Notes under the pieces: generated by a model | Database searches by the model: none | What the model was told of the DNA's origin: nothing | The model's input: the letters and a program-made list of their open reading frames with translations, nothing else | Program-made: the position numbers and the translations under genes | Shown here: positions 1-5,214 of the stretch, one piece after another | How the letters are laid out: every line of letters begins with the position of its first letter | Numbering within the stretch: the stretch's first letter is position 1 | DNA from: Dehalococcoidia bacterium | GTDB lineage: Bacteria > Chloroflexota > Dehalococcoidia > UBA1151 > UBA1328 | NCBI GenBank assembly: GCA_030745955.1 | Contig: JASLNQ010000162.1 | Coordinates: 1-5,337, forward strand | Length of the DNA: 5,337 nt | Reading direction: 5' to 3'

Positions 1-16
1 AATTCCCCACATGAAG

Positions 17-45
17 TTTACACGACCCGTATCAACTATTACAAT
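17..45 (+). promoter_or_regulatory. Sigma-70-type promoter of the hspR-grpE-dnaK operon
   Basis: A -35-like TTTACA at 17-22 and a -10-like TACAAT at 40-45 are separated by exactly 17 nt. Each differs from consensus (TTGACA, TATAAT) at one base. The surrounding 60 bp are AT-rich against a GC-rich background. The expected transcription start is near 51-53, giving a 5' leader of about 60-95 nt depending on the hspR start. No CIRCE element (GAGTGC half-sites) and no good HspR HAIR site (CTTGAGT-N7-ACTCAAG) overlaps it in this window. Confidence 0.6.
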
Positions 46-133
46 ACCTTGCGTATTACTTACCTTGATTCGATGATCGATTTCAGTCGCGATACGGGTT
101 CCGACCCATGTGCGCTTGAACCCGTCGTTTCTC

Positions 134-139
134 GAAGGA
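134..139 (+). promoter_or_regulatory. Shine-Dalgarno site favouring the TTG start of hspR
   Basis: GAAGGA lies 6 nt before an in-frame TTG at 146. It is the only good ribosome binding site in front of any candidate hspR start: GTG 110, ATG 236 and GTG 293 have none that is well spaced. It therefore decides the start chosen here, though not beyond doubt. Confidence 0.45.
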
Positions 140-145
140 TTTGTA

Positions 146-694
146 TTGACGCAGGACTTCAGTAGATCGTCGTGTGGCCGGGAACAATTCGGGACACCCG
201 ACCTGGCGTGGTCGCGATCGGACGCACTCAACCGGATGCTCGCCGAACTTTTCGAAATCGCGACAGGTCGAGACGAAAATCGACACCTTCCGGTGACCCG
301 ACAACAGAGACAGGCCGACGAGGCGCAGGCCCAGCAGTCAACCGCCCGCCGTTTTGCAGGCGTTTATGTGATAAGCGTGGCCGCACGCCTGGTCGACATG
401 CACCCGCAAACACTGCGCAAGTACGACAAGGAAGGTCTCGTAAGCCCCCAGCGCTCGGAGGGCAGCCGACGCCTTTACTCCGACTCCGATGTCGAACGCC
501 TGCGGGTGATCCGCAGGCTCGCCGACGAGTTGGGGCTGAACCTGAACGGCGTGAGCCTGGTTCTCGATCTCGTCAGGTCCCTGACCGACATCGTCGCTCT
601 GCTCGAGTCCAGTCCCGAAGTCTCCGATACACGTGCCGCCCGGGTTGCCGCCGACGAACTTCGACAGATACTCTCGTATGTTGGAGCCGATTAA
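146..694 (+). CDS. hspR: HspR-like MerR-family heat-shock repressor
   Basis: This is a MerR-family DNA-binding protein of the HspR type, which in known members represses chaperone operons and senses stress with help from DnaK. From the TTG start it has 182 residues. The winged helix-turn-helix begins with VYVISVAARL (73-82), followed by MHPQTLRKYDKEGLVSP and the wing segment RSEGSRRLYSDSDVERLR (to about 120). A leucine-rich helix suited to dimerisation follows (about 132-156). The VYVIS start, the HPQTLR(K/T)YD helix and the GLVSP turn are hallmarks of HspR. About 70 residues precede the domain, whereas known HspRs have roughly 15. The frame is open back to a GTG at 110, and a GTG at 293 would give normal length, but only TTG 146 has a good ribosome binding site, and codons from there on show GC-rich third positions. 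It is the first gene of the operon, 58 nt before grpE, so autoregulation is likely. Confidence 0.8.
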   Translation: MTQDFSRSSCGREQFGTPDLAWSRSDALNRMLAELFEIATGRDENRHLPVTRQQRQADEAQAQQSTARRFAGVYVISVAARLVDMHPQTLRKYDKEGLVSPQRSEGSRRLYSDSDVERLRVIRRLADELGLNLNGVSLVLDLVRSLTDIVALLESSPEVSDTRAARVAADELRQILSYVGAD

Positions 695-752
695 TCGAGA
701 CCAAACCGGCGCCAGGACATTTTTCTCGAAATTCACGGATCAATAAACCAAG

Positions 753-1313
753 TTGCCAGACTCAAAAGATAAACAACCACAGGACGAACCCGCCGATGCA
801 CAACGTGTGACGGATTCCGGAACCGAATCGGAAATCACGCCCGATAGCGAGCTCGCCGAGGCGCTACGTGAGAAAGATCAGTTCAAGCGGATGGCGCAGC
901 GGGCGCAGGCCGACCTCGTCAACTACCGACGCCGTATCGAAACGGAACAGGAATCGTCACGTCTGCGGAACCAGCAACGAATCGTTTTGCGGTTCGCCGA
1001 TGTTATCGACCAGCTCCAGGCGGCGCTCAACTCCGACACGCCGGCAAACACCGAACCGGGATGGCTCGAGGGGATCGTAGCGATCCAGAAGAATTTCGTA
1101 AGTGCGATCGCCGCTGAAGGCTTCGCGCGGTTCGACTCGGTTGGCGAGGATTTCGATCCCCGCAAACACGAAGCGATCCTTTCGAGCCCCTCGGCCGATC
1201 ACACGCCCAACACAGTTATCACTGAACTCCGGCCTGGTTATCTGCATCACGACGAGGTGGTCCGGCCAGCACAGGTCGAGATCGCCGTCGAGCCACCGGA
1301 CGAGCCGGAGTAA
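753..1313 (+). CDS. grpE: GrpE, nucleotide exchange factor of DnaK
   Basis: GrpE releases ADP from DnaK so that ATP can bind and the client is freed; it acts in the cytoplasm as a dimer. The 186-residue length is normal. An acidic, disordered N-terminus (1-32) leads into a long helical coiled coil (about 33-90) containing the conserved QADLVNYRRR (52-61). The C-terminal beta domain follows, with FDPRKHEAI (134-142) and PGYLHHDEVVRPAQVEIA (161-178). The start is TTG at 753 with only a weak upstream GGA. No in-frame ATG precedes the coiled coil. A GTG at 807 is the only near alternative (168 residues), also without a ribosome binding site. It lies between hspR and dnaK in the same orientation, so co-transcription is expected. 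The usual C-terminal GDRVLRPA form is here HDEVVRPA, a normal variation. Confidence 0.93.
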   Translation: MPDSKDKQPQDEPADAQRVTDSGTESEITPDSELAEALREKDQFKRMAQRAQADLVNYRRRIETEQESSRLRNQQRIVLRFADVIDQLQAALNSDTPANTEPGWLEGIVAIQKNFVSAIAAEGFARFDSVGEDFDPRKHEAILSSPSADHTPNTVITELRPGYLHHDEVVRPAQVEIAVEPPDEPE

Positions 1314-1337
1314 GCGCATACGAAATCGAAAGCAAGC

Positions 1338-1367
1338 GTACCCGGAGACGACGTAATAACCGGGTAC
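1338..1367 (+). repeat. Perfect inverted repeat in the grpE-dnaK spacer (distal)
   Basis: GTACCCGG (1338-1345) and CCGGGTAC (1360-1367) form a perfect 8-bp stem with a 14-nt loop. No T-run follows, so it is not a standard intrinsic terminator. It could be an RNA hairpin that tunes dnaK relative to grpE, or a protein-binding dyad. The function is not shown by the sequence. Confidence 0.5.
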
Positions 1368-1397
1368 ATCCAACCCATCGAACGACATTTAAAGCGA

Positions 1398-1416
1398 CCG
1401 GATACACAGCATCCGG
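1398..1416 (+). repeat. Perfect inverted repeat just before the dnaK ribosome binding site
   Basis: CCGGAT (1398-1403) and ATCCGG (1411-1416) can pair as a 6-bp stem with a 7-nt loop, ending 18 nt before the dnaK ribosome binding site. It is short and could be chance, but it is the second such hairpin in a 130-nt spacer. A role in mRNA stability or translation of dnaK is possible. Confidence 0.4.
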
Positions 1417-1434
1417 AATCCGAAAAGGGAATCT

Positions 1435-1440
1435 GAAGGA
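1435..1440 (+). promoter_or_regulatory. Ribosome binding site of dnaK
   Basis: GAAGGA lies directly upstream of the ATG at 1444 with a short 3-nt spacer. Together with the conserved protein start [14 protein letters not shown] this fixes the dnaK start. Confidence 0.7.
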
Positions 1441-1443
1441 ACA

Positions 1444-3381
1444 ATGGCAAAGGTTATCGGTATCGACCTCGGGACCACGAACTCCGCGATGGCGGCGATG
1501 GAAGGCAGTGAGCCCCAGATCATCGAAAACGCAGAGGGTCGGCGCACTACCCCGTCGGTCGTGGCGTTCAACACGAAGACCGACGAGCGGTTCGTCGGCG
1601 AGCTCGCACGCCGCCAGGCGATCACGAACCCGGAAAACACGGTCTACTCGACCAAACGGTTTATCGGCCGTCGATTCGACGATGAATCGGTCAAAGCGGA
1701 TATCAAGAACGTCTCGTTCAAGCTGGGGCAGCTCAATGGTGGTGATGCCGGGATCGTTCTCGACGGAAAGACCAGCGCACCGGCCGAGATCTCGGCAATG
1801 GTGCTCCGCAAGTTGAAGGAAGATGCCGAGGCGAAGCTCGGTGAAGACGTCGATCAGGCCGTCATCACCGTACCTGCCTACTTCAACGACAGCCAGCGTG
1901 AGGCGACGAAAGTCGCAGGCCAGGTCGCGGGCCTGGAAGTCCTCCGAATCATCAACGAGCCAACCGCAGCTGCCCTGGCCTACGGGCTCGACAAAGAGGG
2001 CGAGCGGACCATTGCGGTATACGACCTCGGCGGTGGTACGTTCGACGTGACGATCCTCGCCCTTGGTGAGGGTGTCTTCGAGGTAAAGAGCACCAACGGT
2101 GATACCCATCTCGGTGGTGACGACTTCGACCTTCGACTCGTCGATTATCTTGCCGACGAATTCAAGCAGGAAAACCTGATCGACCTTCGAGAAGATGTTT
2201 CCGCACACCAGCGGCTGCGGGTCGAGGCCGAGCGGGCGAAGATCGAACTCTCGACCGTCGCATCGACCGAAATCAACCTGCCGTTCATCTCGGCCGACTC
2301 GTCGGGACCGAAGCACCTGCAGTCAACCCTGACGCGGGCCAAGCTCGAAGACCTGACGGCCGAACTCGTCGAACGGACTGTCGCCCCGACCAACGCCGCA
2401 CTCAAGGACGCCGGCATCAAGCCGGGCGAGATCGACGAAGTGATCCTGGTCGGTGGAATGACCCGGATGCCCACCGTTATCGAAAAGGTCACCTCGCTAT
2501 TCGGGAAAGAGCCGAACCGGACCATTAACCCTGATGAGGTTGTAGCGGTCGGCGCGGCCATCCAGGCCGGTGTGCTGCAGGGCGATGTGAAAGACATCCT
2601 GCTCCTCGACGTGACCCCGCTAACGGTCGGCATCGAGACACTCGGTGGCGTCCGCACGGCGCTGATCGAGCGGAACACCACGATCCCCACATCGAAGACC
2701 GAGACGTTCACCACTGCGGCAGACAACCAGCAGAGCGTCGAGATCCATATCGTGCAGGGCGAACGGGACATGGCCGGCGACAACACTTCGATTGGCCGTT
2801 TCAACCTCGATGGCATACTCCCCGCGCCCCGGGGCGTTCCGCAGATTGCGGTCACGTTCGATATCGATGCCGACGGAATCCTCAAGGTTTCCGCCAAGGA
2901 CAACGGTACCGGCAAGGAACAGCACATAACCATTACCGGCCGTTCAGGTCTGTCCGATGACGAAGTGCAGCGGTTGCTCCGTGAAGCCGAGGAAAACGCC
3001 GAAGCCGACCGGGAGAAGCGTGAGACCGTCGAAACCCGGAATGCGGGCGAGAGCGCAGTGTTCCAGGCCGAAAAGATACTCAAGGACGATGGCGACAAGA
3101 TTCCAGACGACATCAAGGCCGATGTCGAGGCGAAGATCGGGGCAGTGAAGGACATGCTGGCCGATGAGGCCGCCGAAACCTCTGCAATCGCCGCTGCGAC
3201 TGAAGAGCTTCAAACCGCCCTGCAGGCGGTTGGCCAGGCTGTCTACGAGGCCAACCAGGCCGCGGGCGGAGATGACGGAGGGGCCGGTGACGCCGGAGGT
3301 GACGCTGGCGACGCCGACGATTCGAGCGGTGACGACAACAACGATGAAGACACCGTCGAAGGCGAGTTCCGGGAAGTTTAG
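1444..3381 (+). CDS. dnaK: Chaperone DnaK (Hsp70)
   Basis: DnaK is the ATP-driven Hsp70 chaperone that binds and releases unfolded proteins together with a J-protein and GrpE. At 645 residues it is full length. Hsp70 signature 1, [10 protein letters not shown], is at 5-14. Signature 2, [14 protein letters not shown], is at 192-205 and includes Thr199, the same number as the E. coli autophosphorylated threonine. Signature 3, [13 protein letters not shown], is at 333-345. The interdomain linker [10 protein letters not shown] is at 384-393, the substrate-binding beta domain runs to about 500, and the helical lid to about 606. The disordered tail is Gly/Asp-rich and ends VEGEFREV, like the usual bacterial AEFEEV end. 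The NBD segment at about 75-110 ([15 protein letters not shown] and on) is present, as in E. coli, but is missing in Bacillus and Mycobacterium DnaKs as I recall them. dnaJ does not follow. Confidence 0.98.
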   Translation: MAKVIGIDLGTTNSAMAAMEGSEPQIIENAEGRRTTPSVVAFNTKTDERFVGELARRQAITNPENTVYSTKRFIGRRFDDESVKADIKNVSFKLGQLNGGDAGIVLDGKTSAPAEISAMVLRKLKEDAEAKLGEDVDQAVITVPAYFNDSQREATKVAGQVAGLEVLRIINEPTAAALAYGLDKEGERTIAVYDLGGGTFDVTILALGEGVFEVKSTNGDTHLGGDDFDLRLVDYLADEFKQENLIDLREDVSAHQRLRVEAERAKIELSTVASTEINLPFISADSSGPKHLQSTLTRAKLEDLTAELVERTVAPTNAALKDAGIKPGEIDEVILVGGMTRMPTVIEKVTSLFGKEPNRTINPDEVVAVGAAIQAGVLQGDVKDILLLDVTPLTVGIETLGGVRTALIERNTTIPTSKTETFTTAADNQQSVEIHIVQGERDMAGDNTSIGRFNLDGILPAPRGVPQIAVTFDIDADGILKVSAKDNGTGKEQHITITGRSGLSDDEVQRLLREAEENAEADREKRETVETRNAGESAVFQAEKILKDDGDKIPDDIKADVEAKIGAVKDMLADEAAETSAIAAATEELQTALQAVGQAVYEANQAAGGDDGGAGDAGGDAGDADDSSGDDNNDEDTVEGEFREV

Positions 3382-3387
3382 GAACCG

Positions 3388-3411
3388 GGTACGCGGGGTG
3401 TCTCGCGTACC
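3388..3411 (+). terminator. GC-rich hairpin after dnaK
   Basis: GGTACGCG (3388-3395) and CGCGTACC (3404-3411) form a perfect 8-bp stem with an 8-nt loop, starting 7 nt after the dnaK stop codon. No T-run follows, so it may work as a 3'-end stabilising hairpin or as an atypical terminator. Its position between convergent genes supports a termination role. Confidence 0.5.
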
Positions 3412-3443
3412 AGGAATGCCGGATATCCGCGTGACCCACGCAG

Positions 3444-3471
3444 GCCGGGGCAGGATGTGATTCGCCCCGGC
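3444..3471. terminator. Second GC-rich hairpin, shared by the convergent genes
   Basis: GCCGGGGC (3444-3451) and GCCCCGGC (3464-3471) form a perfect 8-bp stem with a 12-nt loop. It sits 22 nt beyond the stop codon of the minus-strand gene and 62 nt beyond that of dnaK, so it could end transcription from both sides. Neither side has a clear T-run; on the + strand only AGTCTT follows. Confidence 0.5.
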
Positions 3472-3493
3472 AGTCTTCCCCGCCTGGCCGAAG

Positions 3494-3865
3494 TCAGTCG
3501 GTAAAGACCACTTCCACCATCGGGCTGCCTTCGACCAGCCGGTCGATACTGTCGACCTGCCCACGGTACCAGCCCGTTTCCGGCGCGGCCATAATCGCCC
3601 GACGCTCCGCAGAATCGGTGATCAGCCTGGCCCTTGCCGGGAGGTCGGCCCTAACCGCACCTTTCAAGTGCAGGGTGAATTCTGGATTTGCGGCCAGGTT
3701 GGCCAGCCAGCCGCGCGGTCCGGGCGTTCCGGTGATGATGATCCGTCCCTCGATGTTGTGGAACCAGATCTCCATGCGCCTCCGCCGACCAGTCCGCCGA
3801 CCCGTGGTCGTAATGTCAACCACGACCTCTTTGCCCTGGAGGGCTCCGTGTATTCGATCGTCCAT
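3494..3865 (-). CDS. Nitroreductase/quinone-reductase-family (Ddn-like, DUF385) split-barrel protein
   Basis: This 123-residue protein belongs to the family of deazaflavin (F420)-dependent reductases that includes mycobacterial Ddn. Members fold as a small split beta-barrel and reduce quinones or nitro compounds using F420H2. The visible family marks are the basic motif TTTGRRTGRRRR (19-30), then a strand pair, then GPRGWLANLAANPEFTLHLKG (49-69), where Ddn-like proteins have the P.W..NL.ANP cofactor-site motif. No signal peptide or membrane segment is seen. It is shorter than Ddn (about 150), mainly because the N-terminal helix is missing. The ATG at 3865 has AGG 6 nt upstream. It converges with dnaK and lies 299 nt behind sodN on the same strand, so it probably has its own promoter. 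Cofactor use is inferred; some relatives bind FMN or heme instead, and the substrate is unknown. Confidence 0.8.
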   Translation of the reverse strand: MDDRIHGALQGKEVVVDITTTGRRTGRRRRMEIWFHNIEGRIIITGTPGPRGWLANLAANPEFTLHLKGAVRADLPARARLITDSAERRAIMAAPETGWYRGQVDSIDRLVEGSPMVEVVFTD

Positions 3866-3910
3866 GGTGTACCTGGCAGTTTCCTAACCGTGTCTGAGCC
3901 GACCTGATCG

Positions 3911-3937
3911 CCTACCATCCAAACTCTCCCTGAGGGA
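3911..3937. repeat. Imperfect repeat, copy 1
   Basis: CCTACCATCCAA is followed by a small dyad, TCCCTGAGGGA (3927-3937). It matches copy 2 at 4111-4140 in 11 of 12 bases of the lead motif, at an offset of exactly 200 bp, and shares the CTCCCT...AGGGA dyad. It lies 46-72 nt upstream of the Ddn-like start codon. Confidence 0.45.
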
Positions 3938-4005
3938 AGAAGCGACAGGCAGTGCGACGTGCCAGCGCTGAGTTTATCGACCATTCCCCCTGGCTGCACG
4001 GGGAT

Positions 4006-4023
4006 TGTCGAATGCATTCAACA
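4006..4023. promoter_or_regulatory. 18-bp dyad, possible operator
   Basis: TGTCGAATGCATTCAACA is symmetric at 16 of 18 positions, with a perfect 10-bp core GAATGCATTC. It lies about 140 bp upstream of the Ddn-like gene start and about 140 bp past the sodN stop. The form TGT-N12-ACA fits a dimeric repressor site, but no family can be named and no promoter overlaps it clearly. Confidence 0.3.
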
Positions 4024-4110
4024 CGTCCCGAGCGGAGTCATCGGAGTCGAGGGACCTGGGGCGGGGTCGCGGTCTTGGCAACCAATCAGCGCTGACAACT
4101 TTGATTTTCA

Positions 4111-4140
4111 CCCACCATCCAACCCACTCCCTCGCAGGGA
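4111..4140. repeat. Imperfect repeat, copy 2
   Basis: CCCACCATCCAA is followed by CTCCCTCGCAGGGA. This is the partner of the copy at 3911-3937 and overlaps the hairpin just downstream of sodN. The insert between the lead motif and the dyad is a few bases longer than in copy 1. Confidence 0.45.
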
Positions 4141-4150
4141 GACGGAGTGG
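4124..4150 (-). terminator. Stem-loop downstream of sodN
   Basis: Two alternative stems are possible: CCACTCC (4124-4130) with GGAGTGG (4144-4150), or the tight inner stem CTCCCT (4127-4132) with AGGGAG (4136-4141) around a 3-nt loop. It begins 14 nt after the sodN stop codon. Read on the minus strand it is followed by a G/T-rich stretch, not a T-run, so it is a plausible 3'-end hairpin and not a classic terminator. Confidence 0.4.
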
Positions 4151-4164
4151 CTTCCAGGAACCGC

Positions 4165-4593
4165 TCAGTTCTTGGTTTCTGCGAAAGCCTCGCCGATCTC
4201 CTCAAGGGCGGCCTTAAACTCCTGCGCCTTGGCCATGTCGACGTGCTGCTTTACGTACGAACCGAGCTTGCAAGCTTCCCAGACCTTGGTGTGGAGCTGC
4301 GGGTGCGCCGCGAGGTGCTCCGGCTTGAAGTAGTCGGTCCAGATAACCAGGATGTCGTCCTTGGCTTTTTTGGCGTGCTCTTCCTTGACCTGCACGTACC
4401 GAGTAAACGAGTTGTGGTCCTCAACGCTCGAAGGCGCACCCATTTCCTCGATCAGCTCGGTCATACGGATAACGGTCTGGGCGGCCTGGATGGCGTCATG
4501 GGGGTCGTAAATACCGCAGGGAATGTCACAATGGGCATCGGCGAAACCGACTGGCAGGAGGCGGTCGGCGATACGTGAAATTGTTCGGAGCAT
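4165..4593 (-). CDS. sodN: Nickel superoxide dismutase precursor (SodN)
   Basis: Ni-SOD converts superoxide into oxygen and hydrogen peroxide as a cytoplasmic homohexamer. The precursor has 142 residues. A 20-residue leader ends FADA and is followed by the nickel hook HCDIPCGIYDP. After cleavage His1, Cys2 and Cys6 (precursor 21, 22, 26) are the nickel ligands, and Pro5 and Tyr9 are also present; family members usually read HCDLPCGVYDP or HCDGPCGVYDP. The four-helix body carries the family marks NSFTRYVQVKEEHAKKAK and WTDYFKPEHL. The mature length of 122 residues fits the family (117 in Streptomyces). From memory, the NSFSRYV..KEE form is closer to cyanobacterial/marine Ni-SODs than to Streptomyces. 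The ATG has GAGGA 10 nt upstream across an A7 run. The divergent gene 116 nt away is the probable leader peptidase. Confidence 0.96.
   Translation of the reverse strand: MLRTISRIADRLLPVGFADAHCDIPCGIYDPHDAIQAAQTVIRMTELIEEMGAPSSVEDHNSFTRYVQVKEEHAKKAKDDILVIWTDYFKPEHLAAHPQLHTKVWEACKLGSYVKQHVDMAKAQEFKAALEEIGEAFAETKN
4534..4593 (-). other. SodN leader peptide, cleaved before His21
   Basis: Codons 1-20 encode a basic, mildly amphipathic leader (MLRTISRIADRLLPVGFADA) without a long hydrophobic core, so it is a maturation leader and not an export signal. The cut must fall between Ala20 and His21 because the free N-terminal amine and the imidazole of that His bind nickel. The leader is a little longer than the 14 residues in Streptomyces SodN. 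Confidence 0.85.
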
Positions 4594-4709
4594 TAGGTTT
4601 TTTTCCTCGGTCTACAGGTGTGTGTGAGAGTCCGTAAAATTGCGGTTACAGGCAGGCTACCACGTGACCTGTCCGGCCCTCCGCTGATGATTTACCAGAT
4701 AAATCTACC
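4594..4709. promoter_or_regulatory. Divergent intergenic region between sodN and sodX
   Basis: This 116-bp region must hold the promoters for both genes. No strong -35/-10 pair is visible for sodN. For sodX, GATAAA at 4698-4703 ends 6 nt before the ATG, which would suit a leaderless transcript. A CACGTG core (4661-4666) lies near an ACAGG/CCTGT pair (4648-4652 and 4668-4672), but their centres do not coincide, so an operator is only possible. A T7 run (4598-4604) lies in the sodN leader as A7. Confidence 0.4.
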
Positions 4710-5195
4710 ATGAGAGAAAACAATAAACCGCTGGTAAGCATAAAAAACACGCTAATTGGGTGGTTTTCTATACAAATCGTCCGGGTCCGGGGCAAGAGTA
4801 TGGAGCCGGCGATCGGCGAGAACTCATGGAAACTCGCTTCCAGGGCAGGATTTCGGAAACGTGATCCGCAACGCTTCGATGTCGTTCGACTCGAAGATCC
4901 ACGCGCGCCGAATCACTGGATAATCAAGCGAATTATTGGGCTCCCAGGCGAAGAAATTGTGCTTAAAACCGGGGAGCTTGTTGTCGACGGAACTTCGGTC
5001 GAAGATCTGTTCGCTTGCTGCCCCGATCCCGCCCTTGATAACGGGGAATGGTGGCCGCGAGACGACGAATACATTGTGCTGGGTGACAACCGTTCCGCTT
5101 CAACCGATAGCCGGGTATTCGGACCAGTCAAGCGCACGGCGATCCGAAGCCGTGTACTCGGCAAAGGTATGTCGCTTGACACGTCGCGCTCCTAG
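4710..5195 (+). CDS. sodX: S26-family signal-peptidase-like protein, probable SodN maturation protease (SodX)
   Basis: S26 peptidases use a Ser/Lys dyad to cut leader peptides. The 161-residue product shows the catalytic serine in VRGKSMEPAIG (Ser30), the lysine in IIKRIIGLPGEE (Lys73), and the conserved VLGDNRSASTDSRVFGPV (123-140). The segment TLIGWFSIQIV (14-24) is hydrophobic but short for a membrane anchor, so the enzyme may be soluble or peripheral. In Ni-SOD bacteria a small S26 protein is encoded next to sodN and is thought to remove the leader; the divergent neighbour here supports that role. It is longer than the compact SodX proteins I recall and closer to LepB in layout, so a general signal peptidase I is possible. 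Odd points are the Cys103-Cys104 pair in the loop before the GDNR motif, an AT-rich first 25 codons, and the lack of a ribosome binding site. Confidence 0.78.
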   Translation: MRENNKPLVSIKNTLIGWFSIQIVRVRGKSMEPAIGENSWKLASRAGFRKRDPQRFDVVRLEDPRAPNHWIIKRIIGLPGEEIVLKTGELVVDGTSVEDLFACCPDPALDNGEWWPRDDEYIVLGDNRSASTDSRVFGPVKRTAIRSRVLGKGMSLDTSRS

Positions 5196-5214
5196 CTCCA
5201 TGCCGACCGGCTGC

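Larger units (their letters stand above)
3866..4164. other. Gene-free stretch between sodN and the Ddn-like gene
   Basis: No reading frame here shows convincing coding character or a recognisable product. The stretch holds the upstream region of the Ddn-like gene and the region downstream of sodN. It contains an imperfect repeat pair exactly 200 bp apart, an 18-bp near-palindrome (4006-4023), two copies of CAGCGCTGA (3963-3971 and 4087-4095), and a hairpin just after the sodN stop. No clear -35/-10 pair was found for the Ddn-like gene. Confidence 0.6.

Noticed and set aside
115..137. Possible HspR binding site (CTTGAAC-N9-CTCGAAG)
   Set aside because: The spacing is 9 and not 7, only the outer three base pairs and one inner pair are symmetric, and the right half matches HAIR poorly.
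695..729. TCGAGA...TCTCGA inverted repeat between hspR and grpE
   Set aside because: The 6-bp arms are 23 nt apart, with no T-run of terminator length after them and no fit to a known operator; too weak to annotate.
172..810. Open + strand frame overlapping hspR and the start of grpE
   Set aside because: The Arg/Pro/Thr-rich translation is typical of an off-frame reading of a GC-rich gene, and HspR in the other frame is clearly recognisable.
1219..2316. Long open frame on the minus strand opposite grpE and dnaK (365 codons)
   Set aside because: It lies antisense to well-supported grpE and dnaK and its translation resembles no family. Long antisense frames are expected in GC-rich genes with biased third positions.
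3077..3084. ACTCAAG word resembling a HAIR half-site
   Set aside because: It is inside the dnaK coding region with no partner half-site at the right spacing.
2145..3155. Long open frame on the minus strand inside dnaK (336 codons)
   Set aside because: The translation is Ser/Arg/Val-rich, low in complexity and fully antisense to dnaK; it is a shadow of codon bias.
3280..3340. Repeated GGTGACG-like words near the dnaK 3' end
   Set aside because: They encode the usual Gly/Asp-rich disordered DnaK tail and need no other explanation.
4265..4276. 12-bp perfect palindrome AGCTTGCAAGCT
   Set aside because: It lies within the sodN coding region and encodes normal SodN residues; a chance palindrome is the simplest explanation.
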